Below are positions 8,198-18,387 of a DNA stretch of 45,368 nucleotides, piece by piece. The stretch is taken from positions 1 through 45,368 of the forward strand of contig JABUEW010000019.1 of NCBI GenBank assembly GCA_013314855.1, written 5' to 3'. Below the pieces are notes generated by a model. It had not been told where the DNA came from. It did not search any database and saw only the letters and a program-made list of their open reading frames with translations. Every line of letters starts with the position of its first letter. Position 1 is the first letter of the stretch. Made by a program: the position numbers and the translations under genes. Source of the stretch: Bacillota bacterium (GTDB lineage Bacteria; Bacillota; Clostridia; Acetivibrionales; DUMC01).

Positions 8198-9217
8198 TCA
8201 ATATATACTTGATACATCTGAAATATTTACTCCAATAAATCCTTTTATGTAATAACCATTTTCTTTAAAAGTCCTTGCCATATCCTGCATGATATAATCT
8301 CCCTGTACGTTATTTGATAAAGGCCCAATCCGGTTTTGTATCAAGAACTCAGCCATCTCCAAACTGCTAAAGTCCGCTGGTATTAACTTTCCCAGCTTCA
8401 CCATAATAGCAGGTGGAATATAAATTTCAAGGCTACATATCACAATATTTCCCGTACTAATTTCTTCCTTATTTAAATAGCTTTTCAAATATCCGGTTTT
8501 ATATAAACCCGGACCAAAGTTTAATATCACAGCCTTTGGTTTAACTTTTGCATATTCATCAATTTTACCCATATCCCCAAAATTTATAATAACATCTGCA
8601 TTATTCAAGCCCTTTTTAAAATCAGAAATTACGCTTATCGAAAGTCCGGTATTAATATAAATGTCCTCAAGCTCTTTTTGAAGCCATGTCCTATCCATAG
8701 CTAAAAGTGTAATAAATTTTGTTACAGGATAAAGCATCCTTACGACATTAATAACTTCGTTTTTATTATCACCTTCAATAACAATAATATCCAAATGGCC
8801 AATATCAGCCTTATCAGGGTAAAGTTTTTTCAGTATCTCAACAACAAGGGCTTGAAACAAAAACCTACCGCCAGAAACTTCTTCATAATGTTCTTTCAAA
8901 TTATAAATATTCATTAACTTTCTTGAAAAATAAAACCTTCCAATATTTTTTTTGGAACATACCAACTCTATTGTCCTGAAAACTTCATCATTGATAGTAC
9001 AGGGTAATTGCAATAAATAAACTTTTAAATCATTATACACCTCAATTTCTTTCAAACTTTCTTCTATATGGTCCATAATATGGTCCATAACTATATCTTT
9101 GTAAAATAATCTTCCTAATAACTTTAGCGCTCTGTGCCATATATTAACTGACGTTTTGGTATCTACAGTACTTGTTTCAATATTTTCGGAACATAATACC
9201 AGTAAAATATCAGCCAT
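8198..9217 (-). CDS. Unrecognised 339-residue protein, probable Rossmann-like domain
   Basis: I do not recognise this family. No signal peptide or membrane segment is seen. Residues about 140-235 alternate strands and helices in a nucleotide-binding-like pattern (HLDIIVIEGDN, VTKFITLLAMD, ISVISDF, NADVIINFG, KAVILNFG), recalling the dehydrogenase-type domains of ORFs that check a quinone- or shikimate-like substrate, but no GxGxxG loop is present. An AGGGGA ribosome site supports the ATG at 9217. Downstream are two Gfo/Idh/MocA oxidoreductases in the same direction, upstream guaB ends 120 bases away. A role in the same sugar pathway is possible but unsupported. Confidence 0.6.
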   Translation of the reverse strand: MADILLVLCSENIETSTVDTKTSVNIWHRALKLLGRLFYKDIVMDHIMDHIEESLKEIEVYNDLKVYLLQLPCTINDEVFRTIELVCSKKNIGRFYFSRKLMNIYNLKEHYEEVSGGRFLFQALVVEILKKLYPDKADIGHLDIIVIEGDNKNEVINVVRMLYPVTKFITLLAMDRTWLQKELEDIYINTGLSISVISDFKKGLNNADVIINFGDMGKIDEYAKVKPKAVILNFGPGLYKTGYLKSYLNKEEISTGNIVICSLEIYIPPAIMVKLGKLIPADFSSLEMAEFLIQNRIGPLSNNVQGDYIMQDMARTFKENGYYIKGFIGVNISDVSSIY

Positions 9218-9337
9218 GCATATTCCCCTGCCTTTAATAGTTTAATAGATTACATATAATAGTACATAGTTAATACATAGTATTAATATTGTCACCACAG
9301 ATAGAATATGCAAAGATCAGCAGTCAACAGGCAAAAG

Positions 9338-10849
<1,512 letters not shown>

Positions 10850-10858
10850 TTAGGATAT

Positions 10859-10887
10859 ATTATACTAGAGAATGGCTATATCGTCAA
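10859..10887 (-). promoter_or_regulatory. Promoter of guaB
   Basis: Minus-strand -35 TTGACG (10882-10887), 17-base spacer, -10 TATAAT (10859-10864). The leader to the guaB start is about 55 bases. Confidence 0.75.
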
Positions 10888-10949
10888 GAATAATTCAAAC
10901 TATCAACTTTAGAGTAATTTAGAGTAAGCTTGCAAACAAGTGGTATATT

Positions 10950-11213
10950 CTACCATTTTGACGAATAGGGATAAGGACAGTGTGTACCTGCAATTTTGGC
11001 TTTTATATGAACGAGGCATCCGCAGTGCCTACAAGTAGTACCGTAATCGAGATAAGCACATTCCGTGCATATATTAAGTCTTTGTTCGTATTCTTTTTCT
11101 GTAACCAGTTTAATATTCTTTATTTTGAGAGTTTTACCGAAAATTTGGGCTGTCTCTTCCGGCGTTATTCCTACAATGTCCATGCAGCTTTTGCATTTTC
11201 CTTTATCTTGCAT
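10950..11213 (-). CDS. DUF6171-type small zinc-ribbon-like protein
   Basis: 87 residues from the ATG at 11213, chosen because GAAAGAGG lies just ahead; the frame is open further up to 11267. Cysteine pairs CKSC (near the N-terminus), CTEC and CRHCGC, plus a final HCP, suggest a zinc-bound fold. The pattern matches the DUF6171 family of Firmicutes, whose function is not known. It stands alone between guaB and the arabinofuranosidase gene. Confidence 0.7.
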   Translation of the reverse strand: MQDKGKCKSCMDIVGITPEETAQIFGKTLKIKNIKLVTEKEYEQRLNICTECAYLDYGTTCRHCGCLVHIKAKIAGTHCPYPYSSKW

Positions 11214-11316
11214 TTTCAATCCTCTTTCACAGCATATAATTAACAGGAGAGACAATCCAAATACCAAATCGGAAAACAGTCCTATTTTTGCGTCCCCCTG
11301 TCAAACTTTGCTTTTT

Positions 11317-12795
11317 CTACTCAACAGTTAGTACAACTACGCATTTGGGTGGCAATGATATACTAATAGCACTTCTTTCAATTGAAGCCCCGTTGAATTC
11401 TGACGGTTTTATGGTTTCCGGCGATCGGAATGTATTGTGTGCGTTCATTTCAGTAGATGTCAGAATAGTTCCGGTCACTTTTGATATGTTTGATCCTCTT
11501 AATTCACAAGTAATGTCAATACCGTCATTGGGATTAAGATTACAAAGTGATATATTTATGCTGTTACCCGAATCTACAGAGGCAGATGCACTTATCTGAG
11601 GGATTTCTTCATTTTCCAAGGTATATTTGGGACTGTCAAATTCCAAAGATAATAGTTCTGCATCCTGATGTACTTTGTACATATTAAACACATGGTATGT
11701 AGGTGTAAGAACTATTTTTTCCCCTTCAGTAAGTATTACTGCCTGCAGGACATTAACTGTTTGGGCAATATTTGCCATGTGCACCCTGTCGCAGTGGTTA
11801 TGGAATATATTCAAATTTATGCCGGCTACGAGAGCGTCCCTCAGCGTGTTTTGCTGGTAAAGGAATCCAGGATTTGTTCCCGGCTCTACATCATACCATG
11901 TCCCCCATTCATCAACAATTAAGCCTATCCTTTTTTCCGGATCATACTGATCCATTATCGATTTATGTTTAGTAATCAATTCATCCATGAACAGGGTTTT
12001 CTTCAAGGTAGTAAACCATTCAAACTCATCAAACTCGGTGGAAGAGCCTTTTCTATCCCAGGTTGGTCTGGGTACGGTATAATAATGAAGGCTTATACCA
12101 TCCATATATTTGGCAGCCTCTCTCATCAAAACTTCGGTCCAGCGGTAATCCTTACTGTTTGCACCACACGCTACTTTATATACCTTATTGCCGCTAAAGT
12201 TTCTTACATAGCAGGAATATCGGCGGTATAAGTCAGCATAGTACTCTGGCCGCATATTCCCTCCACAGCCCCAATTTTCGTTCCCTACCCCAAAATAGGG
12301 CAGTTTCCAGGGTTCCTCACGCCCGTTATTCCTTCTAAGATTAGCCATTGGGGACTCCCCGTCAAAGGTTATATATTCGATCCATTCCTGCATTTCCTGG
12401 ACAGTGCCGCTTCCTACATTGCCACAGATATAAGGCTCAGCGCCAATTAATTCACATAATGTCATGAATTCATGGGTACCAAAGTTGTTGTTCTCAATAA
12501 CGCCTCCCCAGTGCGTATTAATCATTTTGACGCGTTCTTCATAAGGCCCTATGCCGTTTTTCCAATGATACTCATCTGCGAAACACCCTCCGGGCCACCT
12601 TAATACCGGGACTTGTAACTCCCTCAATGCTTCTATAATATCATTACGGATACCTCCAGTATTAGGTATTGGCGAATCCTTTCCGACCCAGATTCCTCCA
12701 TAGATACATCTTCCCAGGTGCTCGGAAAAATGCCCGTAAATGTTTTTGTTGATTTTACCCTTTTTAATATCAGCATTGATAACCATTTTTGTCAT
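11317..12795 (-). CDS. abfA: GH51 alpha-N-arabinofuranosidase
   Basis: 492 residues, no signal peptide, so cytoplasmic. A TIM barrel holds the acid/base Glu173 in GVGNENWG and the nucleophile Glu296 in IVDEWGTW; a C-terminal beta domain follows from about 390. GH51 enzymes release arabinose from short arabino-oligosaccharides and arabinoxylan fragments brought in by transporters. AAAGGAG precedes the ATG. It lies 23 bases after the GntR/LacI-type regulator, with which it is probably co-transcribed and by which it is probably controlled. Confidence 0.95.
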   Translation of the reverse strand: MTKMVINADIKKGKINKNIYGHFSEHLGRCIYGGIWVGKDSPIPNTGGIRNDIIEALRELQVPVLRWPGGCFADEYHWKNGIGPYEERVKMINTHWGGVIENNNFGTHEFMTLCELIGAEPYICGNVGSGTVQEMQEWIEYITFDGESPMANLRRNNGREEPWKLPYFGVGNENWGCGGNMRPEYYADLYRRYSCYVRNFSGNKVYKVACGANSKDYRWTEVLMREAAKYMDGISLHYYTVPRPTWDRKGSSTEFDEFEWFTTLKKTLFMDELITKHKSIMDQYDPEKRIGLIVDEWGTWYDVEPGTNPGFLYQQNTLRDALVAGINLNIFHNHCDRVHMANIAQTVNVLQAVILTEGEKIVLTPTYHVFNMYKVHQDAELLSLEFDSPKYTLENEEIPQISASASVDSGNSINISLCNLNPNDGIDITCELRGSNISKVTGTILTSTEMNAHNTFRSPETIKPSEFNGASIERSAISISLPPKCVVVLTVE

Positions 12796-12818
12796 TAGAA
12801 TATTCTCCTTTCATAAAG

Positions 12819-13844
12819 TTATATTTTTCTTAAGGATTCCCTATAAACTAACGAAGGATTAAGCAATACTTTTTTACCTATATCGCCTCCTGTTATGCTT
12901 GTTTTACTGAGGATTGAAAACAGTTCCTCAACAAGATACTTCATATCAAGACTAAATGTTGTAAGGGCGGGAAAGTATTCCTTTGCAAGCGGGATATCGT
13001 CACACCCTATTACTGATAGATCTTCGGGCACCCTTAAACCTCCTTCCTTTAATCTTTGTATAAATCCTACCGCCATCCAGTCATTTGAAGCAAAAACACC
13101 GGTAGGTCGCGTACTTTCAGAGAAATTATTCAATAAATATTCAGCAGCTTTATAGCCTCCGGCCCAGTTCATCTTTTCTGTTATTACAGTTGGGTTTGTT
13201 CCTAAAGCTTTTGAGGCATCAATAAATCCCTCTTTTCTATTTAGAGCGGATGGGTATTTTCCAGGTCCCGCAAGAAGCAAGATGTTTCTATGGTTATGCT
13301 CCGTAAGAGTTTTAGCCGCTTTATACCCAATTTTATAATCATCATAGTAAATCTGTATTATATTATTGAAGTTTGGGTAGTCATGCAATGTAATGATTAT
13401 TTTATATGCCTGCTGTATCCTTTCCATAATCCTGTCATCTATTATACCGACTACTATGAGAGGAAAAGGTTCTATTGAATTATTATTTATGTGTTCCGGA
13501 TGTTTCATAAAAATATTTATTGAGTGCCTGACAGCCATATTGGTCAATTCGACAAGAAACATATTATAGAAGGGGTCGTTAGCCTTAATATCAGGAGAAC
13601 AAAGCACGTGAAGTGAATTGAGTTTTATATCCGGCGTTATATAAGTTCCCTTGCCGCGTATCTGTATAAGCAGGCCTTCATTTGTAAGTGCTTTAATTGC
13701 CGCTCTTACGCTGACCCTGCTAACACCCAGGGTTTCAGCCAGTTCCCTTTCGGAAGCAATTTTTACAAGTGAACCGGTACGAATTTTCAGTATTTGTGTT
13801 CTAAGCTTTTCTGTAGTTTTTTCCTTAATAAGGGGCTTTTGCAT
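12819..13844 (-). CDS. GntR/LacI-type transcriptional regulator (AraR-like)
   Basis: 341 residues. An N-terminal GntR winged helix (about 5-70, with SERELAETLGVSRVSVRAAI and the wing RGKGTYI) is joined to a LacI/periplasmic-binding-protein ligand domain (about 80-335, with FASNDWMAVGF and VIGCDDIPLA). This chimera is the AraR architecture, where arabinose releases the repressor. The gene next to it encodes an arabinofuranosidase, which fits. TGGAG stands 7 bases before the ATG. Its own promoter overlaps tandem 11-base repeats, suggesting autorepression. The effector is inferred, not shown. Confidence 0.85.
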   Translation of the reverse strand: MQKPLIKEKTTEKLRTQILKIRTGSLVKIASERELAETLGVSRVSVRAAIKALTNEGLLIQIRGKGTYITPDIKLNSLHVLCSPDIKANDPFYNMFLVELTNMAVRHSINIFMKHPEHINNNSIEPFPLIVVGIIDDRIMERIQQAYKIIITLHDYPNFNNIIQIYYDDYKIGYKAAKTLTEHNHRNILLLAGPGKYPSALNRKEGFIDASKALGTNPTVITEKMNWAGGYKAAEYLLNNFSESTRPTGVFASNDWMAVGFIQRLKEGGLRVPEDLSVIGCDDIPLAKEYFPALTTFSLDMKYLVEELFSILSKTSITGGDIGKKVLLNPSLVYRESLRKI

Positions 13845-13871
13845 TATTTGTTCTCCATTTCCAGTTCCAAT

Positions 13872-13904
13872 TAATACTAATATAATACCAATATAATACC
13901 AATA
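13872..13904. promoter_or_regulatory. Three tandem 11-base repeats, probable operator
   Basis: TAATACYAATA occurs three times head to tail (13872-13882, 13883-13893, 13894-13904), the first with one change. The array covers the -10 region and probable start of the regulator promoter, and the period is about one helical turn, as expected for a repressor array. Confidence 0.55.
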
Positions 13905-13921
13905 CTTAATATGTGTGTCAA
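13893..13921 (-). promoter_or_regulatory. Promoter of the GntR/LacI regulator and abfA
   Basis: Minus-strand -35 TTGACA (13916-13921), 17-base spacer, -10 TATTAT (13893-13898). Three further TTGACA copies lie just upstream (13930-13935, 13938-13943, 13944-13949). Confidence 0.65.
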
Positions 13922-13980
13922 GATATGTATGTCAATATGTCAATGTCAATATAGCAGACACATATAAGCAGACATTTTAT

Positions 13981-14009
13981 TTGATAATATAATTGTTTTC
14001 TAGTATAAT
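13981..14009 (+). promoter_or_regulatory. Promoter toward the GH2 gene
   Basis: Plus-strand -35 TTGATA (13981-13986), 17-base spacer, -10 TATAAT (14004-14009). Interrupted palindromic arms (TTTGATA... and ...TATCAAA, about 13980-14018) surround it and could be an operator. Confidence 0.65.
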
Positions 14010-14021
14010 TATATCAAAAAA

Positions 14022-14043
14022 TAAAGGCTAAAAGTCCTTTATA
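14022..14043 (+). other. Leader hairpin upstream of the GH2 gene
   Basis: ATAAAGG and CCTTTAT form a 7-base stem with an 8-base loop just after the probable transcription start. No T-run follows. Confidence 0.4.
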
Positions 14044-14059
14044 GAATCTCACGGATTTT

Positions 14060-14227
14060 ATGATTAACGATTCTTTGCAGGATATTCTTTTTTCAGAATA
14101 TGGCTGCTACACTGCGCAATTAGATGGGAAAGGATATGAAAGCATTGAATCTGAATTTTACCGTCTAATAGCAGAAGTAAATAATTCAAAAGTTGGAAAG
14201 CATCTTATATTATCTTATTTATATTAA
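14060..14227 (+). CDS. Possible 55-residue small protein ahead of the GH2 gene
   Basis: An ATG-to-TAA frame of 55 codons fills the leader between the promoter and the GH2 start, ending 18 bases before the latter. Its composition is protein-like (LDGKGYESIESEFYRLIAEV), but no ribosome site is evident before the ATG and I recognise no family. It could be a small accessory protein, a regulatory leader peptide, or the tail of a decayed gene. Confidence 0.3.
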   Translation: MINDSLQDILFSEYGCYTAQLDGKGYESIESEFYRLIAEVNNSKVGKHLILSYLY

Positions 14228-14245
14228 TATGAAAGGATGGTAAGT

Positions 14246-16615
14246 ATGAAATTTGGTGTCAATTGCAGCTGTCTTGATTTGAATGGAAAATGGGGTCTTG
14301 CATACAGCTTTAATGAACCGGAAAAAGAATATACAACAATTGAATCAATAAAAAAATCAGGTATGGAAGAAATTGAAGCAGTTGTTCCAGGAAATTTCGA
14401 GTTGGATTTACAAAGAGCAGGTATAATTGAGGATCTGTTTTTCGGGACCAATTCATATAAAAACCGATGGTTGGAAAAATGTCACGTATGGTATTTCAGG
14501 GAGTTCAGCAGTTCCGGTTTTAAAGAAGAAATTGATGCAATCCTTGTTTTTGAAGGATTGGACTGTTACTCGGATATTTATATAAATGGTATGCATGTTG
14601 CATCATGTGATAATATGCTGATAGAACATAAATTTCATATCAATAATTATCTGAAAGGGAATAATGAAATTGTAGTTCATATTAGGCCTGCATGTATTGA
14701 AGCTAAAAAATATGATTACCCTGTATCTGCAATTTCCGGTGAATACTGGTATGAATCTCTTTATGTAAGAAAAGCTCCCCACATGTATGGATGGGATATT
14801 ATGCCAAGAATAGTCTCCGCAGGTATATGGAGACCCGTATACATAGAATATAGACCAAAGGATAGAATTGAAGAGGTTTATTTGCAGACGATAGATGTGT
14901 CTGATGATAAAAAACTGGCATATTTATCACTGTATTACAAGGTAAAAATAAGAAACGAAAATAATAACAATAATAACGGCAACAATAACGACAAGTGGGA
15001 AATCGTTGTCAACGGCTGTTGCGGCAGTTCTTCCTTTGAGCAAAAGAAAAAAATGCATTTCATTGCCGGTCATATGTACTTTTATGTTAACGATCCTGCT
15101 TTATGGTGGCCAAAGGGAAAAGGAAAGCCAAACCTCTATAACATAACCGTATCTCTTTTAAGAAATGGAAAGAGTATTGACACTGTATCATTCAAATATG
15201 GTATAAGAACAATAGAACTTATAAGAACAAGCGTAACCGGTTTGAAAGGAGAAGGTGAATTCTGTTTCAAAGTAAATGGTGAGAGGGTATTCATAAAAGG
15301 GAGCAACTGGGTTCCACTGGATGCCTTTCATTCGAGGGATAGGGAAAGAATACCCAATGCCATTTCATTGGTAGATGATATAGGATGTAATATGCTAAGG
15401 TGCTGGGGTGGGAACGTGTATGAAGATAACCTGTTTTATGATTTATGCGATGAAAAGGGTATAATGGTATGGCAGGACTTTGCCATGGCATGCGCTGTTT
15501 ATCCGCAAGACAAGGAGTTCTGCGAAAGAATTGAGCATGAAGCGGTATGTACGGTAAAGAGACTCAGGCAGCATACATGCATTGTGTTGTGGTGCGGAGA
15601 CAATGAATGTGATATGGCATATTACTGGAAAAAAACGAGCAGGAACCCTAATGAAAATATACTTACACGCAAAATACTGCCTGAAATTATAAGGCTGCAC
15701 GATCCACACAGACCATATTTGCCAAGTTCGCCCTATATGGATGAGGAAGCGGTCAAAACAGGTAAAACCTATATTACGGAAGATCACCTATGGGGCCCCA
15801 GGAATTATTTCAAGAGTGATTACTATAGTAATTCCTTATGCCATTTTGCAAGTGAAATCGGGTATCATGGATGTCCATCTCCCAGGTCGATAAAAAAATT
15901 CATTTCCGCAGATAAATTATGGCCTTATGAAGATAATGACGAATGGATTATTCATTCATCCAACCCCGAGCCTGAAAAAGAAGGGCCATGGAGTTACCGT
16001 ATCAGTCTGATGGCTAATCAGATCAAAGAAATGTTTGGAGTGGTTCCTGACAGCTTAGAAAAATTCTCACTTTTAAGCCAGATATGTCAAGCGGAAGCAA
16101 AGAAGTATTTCATAGAATTGTTCAGGGCATCGAAATGGAGAAGAACCGGTATCATTTGGTGGAACATATTGGATGGATGGCCACAGTTTTCTGATGCAGT
16201 TGTAGATTATTACTTTGAAAAAAAGCTTGCCTATTATTACATAAGGAACTCCCAAAAGGACTTCTGCCTGGTTATTGCAGAGCCAAAAGGATGGGAACAT
16301 GACATCATTGCGTGTAACGACACTAGGGACAATATTGACATTATGTATTCTGTAAAGGACCTGGATACCGGAGAAATACTAAAAAGCGGGAACGCTGTTT
16401 GCTATAAGGATTCTTCAACAGTTATCGGAAGCATTCCATTCAGCAATGGATTTAAAAGATTCTATATAGTGGAATGGGAGAGTGAGCACGAAAGTGGAAA
16501 GAACCATTATATTTCAGGAAACCCACCATTTAATGCTGAAATGTATATTAAGATGCTGGAAAAACTTATTAATGTCATGGGCTGGGAATACGATCTCAAG
16601 TCCTTAACACAATAA
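14246..16615 (+). CDS. GH2 beta-mannosidase-like glycoside hydrolase
   Basis: About 789 residues. I chose the ATG at 14246 because GAAAGGATGG sits before it; an ATG at 14237 in frame would overlap that site. Order: galactose-binding-like domain (to about 200), an immunoglobulin-like domain (about 205-330), TIM barrel from about 345 (VFIKGSNWVPLDA is typical of beta-mannosidases). Numbered from the first ATG, the acid/base is Glu457 in WCGDNE and the nucleophile Glu540 in FASEIGYHG. No signal peptide, so cytoplasmic, acting on mannose-containing oligosaccharides; other GH2 activities cannot be excluded. A poly-asparagine run (about 242-251) is unusual. A terminator hairpin follows at 16639. 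Confidence 0.85.
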   Translation: MKFGVNCSCLDLNGKWGLAYSFNEPEKEYTTIESIKKSGMEEIEAVVPGNFELDLQRAGIIEDLFFGTNSYKNRWLEKCHVWYFREFSSSGFKEEIDAILVFEGLDCYSDIYINGMHVASCDNMLIEHKFHINNYLKGNNEIVVHIRPACIEAKKYDYPVSAISGEYWYESLYVRKAPHMYGWDIMPRIVSAGIWRPVYIEYRPKDRIEEVYLQTIDVSDDKKLAYLSLYYKVKIRNENNNNNNGNNNDKWEIVVNGCCGSSSFEQKKKMHFIAGHMYFYVNDPALWWPKGKGKPNLYNITVSLLRNGKSIDTVSFKYGIRTIELIRTSVTGLKGEGEFCFKVNGERVFIKGSNWVPLDAFHSRDRERIPNAISLVDDIGCNMLRCWGGNVYEDNLFYDLCDEKGIMVWQDFAMACAVYPQDKEFCERIEHEAVCTVKRLRQHTCIVLWCGDNECDMAYYWKKTSRNPNENILTRKILPEIIRLHDPHRPYLPSSPYMDEEAVKTGKTYITEDHLWGPRNYFKSDYYSNSLCHFASEIGYHGCPSPRSIKKFISADKLWPYEDNDEWIIHSSNPEPEKEGPWSYRISLMANQIKEMFGVVPDSLEKFSLLSQICQAEAKKYFIELFRASKWRRTGIIWWNILDGWPQFSDAVVDYYFEKKLAYYYIRNSQKDFCLVIAEPKGWEHDIIACNDTRDNIDIMYSVKDLDTGEILKSGNAVCYKDSSTVIGSIPFSNGFKRFYIVEWESEHESGKNHYISGNPPFNAEMYIKMLEKLINVMGWEYDLKSLTQ

Positions 16616-16638
16616 ACATGAATACAAAGAATTAATAT

Positions 16639-16671
16639 GGGCGCATTTTATTTTTATGAAAAAATGCGCCC
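16639..16671 (+). terminator. Terminator-like hairpin after the GH2 gene
   Basis: GGGCGCATTTT (16639-16649) pairs with AAAATGCGCCC (16661-16671). The following AATTATATTTT is only moderately T-rich, so termination may be partial. Confidence 0.7.
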
Positions 16672-16855
16672 AATTATATTTTACCCTTGATTAAATTTAC
16701 ATTTCAAAGTATTATATATTTAAGATTATTATTATATTATAGTACATTTAATAATAAGTTGTATAAGAGATGTGATATGCGATATTCCGTGTAATAACTT
16801 ACACAACAATAGTCTCACTAATACTATTTGCATTTTATTTGAGAGGTGAATTGAA

Positions 16856-18109
16856 TTGAGTAAAAATATTGAAAATTGTCAAAGTAAAGTGAAATTAGGT
16901 TTTATTGGTCTTAGTGGCCGTGGAATAGGCCTCCTGGAAACTGTTTTAACAATGGAGGATGTTGACGTTCCTGCAGTGTGTGAACTATACGACGATAGGC
17001 TGCGAATGGGCATTGACCGGATCGAAGCTTCAGCCAGACAAAAACCCGAAGGATACAAAGACTATAAAAAATTATTAGAGCGTAAAGACATTGATGGAGT
17101 AATTATTGCTACCTCATGGACTACTCATGTTGAAATTGCTATTGCAGCTATGAAAGCAGGAAAGTATGCCGCTATTGAAGTTGGTGGAGCTACATCGCTT
17201 CAACAGTGTTGGGATTTGGTAAAGACCTCCGAAGAAACCGGAATGCCTTGCATGATGCTTGAGAACTGTAATTATGGTAGAGAAGAAATGGCTATACTTA
17301 ATATGGTTAAAAAGAACCTTTTTGGTGAACTGATCCATTGTCAATGTGGATATGAGCATGACCTTAGACAAGAAGTTGCATGTGGAATAGAAAACAGGCA
17401 CTACAGAATTCATAATTATTTGAATAGAAATGGGGATGTTTATCCAACACATGGACTTGGTCCTATGGCTAAGTGTTTAAATATTAATAGAGGCAATAGA
17501 TTTATAAGCTTAACCTCTATGTCTTCAAAATCTCGTGGAATTAATGAATGGATTAAAGAGAACAAGGGAGAAGACCATCCCCTTGCAAAAGTGAATTTTG
17601 CATTAGGTGATATAGTTACTACAATGATAAAATGTGCTCATGGTGAAACCATCCTTATAATTCATGACACATCACTTCCTCGCCCCTATTCAAGAGGAGG
17701 AAGAGTGCAAGGAACAAAAGGCATATGGATGGAGGATAATAAATCTATTTACATACAGGGAAAAAGCCCCGCACATACCTGGGAACCTTTTGAGAATTAC
17801 CTGGAAGAATATGAACATCCATTATGGAGAGAATATCTTGGCCTTGGAGTTCGTGGTGGTCATGGTGGTATGGATTATCTTGTCCTGAGAGCTTATATTG
17901 AAAGTGTAAAAGCTAAAACTGATACTCCTATAGATGTATATGATACTGCTACCTGGATGGCTGTTACGCCTCTCTCGGAGCAATCAATTGCCACAGGGAG
18001 CAGCGCTATAGCATTTCCTGATTTTACAAATGGTAAGTGGATAGATAGAAAACCTGGTTTACCAAGTAAATATTCCCTGGAAAATGTCTATGATGAGTTA
18101 TTTATATAA
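16856..18109 (+). CDS. GH109-like Gfo/Idh/MocA-fold protein (NAD-dependent glycosidase candidate)
   Basis: 417 residues from a TTG start with GAGAGGTG ahead. The Rossmann domain has GLSGRGIG (18-25). The catalytic-domain signature is EVGG (108-111) where ordinary Gfo/Idh/MocA enzymes have EKP, followed by CMMLENCNYG (132-141) and YPTHGLGP (196-203). This pattern is that of family GH109, NAD-dependent alpha-N-acetylgalactosaminidases that cleave by a redox route. Activity on N-acetylgalactosamine is not assured, as many relatives differ. No signal peptide is present, unlike many characterised GH109 enzymes. It follows the GH2 gene with a terminator-like hairpin between, so may have its own promoter. 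Confidence 0.72.
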   Translation: MSKNIENCQSKVKLGFIGLSGRGIGLLETVLTMEDVDVPAVCELYDDRLRMGIDRIEASARQKPEGYKDYKKLLERKDIDGVIIATSWTTHVEIAIAAMKAGKYAAIEVGGATSLQQCWDLVKTSEETGMPCMMLENCNYGREEMAILNMVKKNLFGELIHCQCGYEHDLRQEVACGIENRHYRIHNYLNRNGDVYPTHGLGPMAKCLNINRGNRFISLTSMSSKSRGINEWIKENKGEDHPLAKVNFALGDIVTTMIKCAHGETILIIHDTSLPRPYSRGGRVQGTKGIWMEDNKSIYIQGKSPAHTWEPFENYLEEYEHPLWREYLGLGVRGGHGGMDYLVLRAYIESVKAKTDTPIDVYDTATWMAVTPLSEQSIATGSSAIAFPDFTNGKWIDRKPGLPSKYSLENVYDELFI

Positions 18110-18387
18110 ATATCATGCTATCTGATGATATATTAGCTATATTTTGCGTTGTATTGTCTTTTATCTTTAAATCTCCACGAAGGGAGGAAATAAAATAGAA
18201 TATAGTTTTCAATTTTTTAGAAAAGAAAAAAAATTGTTATAGGATAAGCTAATCTACAGGAGTTTAGATAAAATAAATTACAGAAGGAAATATTAACACA
18301 CGTTCCCCGGACAGGTTACACTTCAGAACTGTCTATCGGTATTGCAAGTACAATGGGAATTTATAATCCGTTTTACAAACCCTTCAA
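18110..18387. other. Gap between the GH109-like gene and the PIN toxin gene
   Basis: AT-rich. A strong ribosome-site-like GGGAGG (18181-18188) has no start codon after it. An open stretch on the plus strand around 18290-18400 (peptide segments such as SIGIASTMGIYNPFY) has no start codon and runs into the antisense of the toxin gene; it may be a decayed gene end. Confidence 0.3.
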
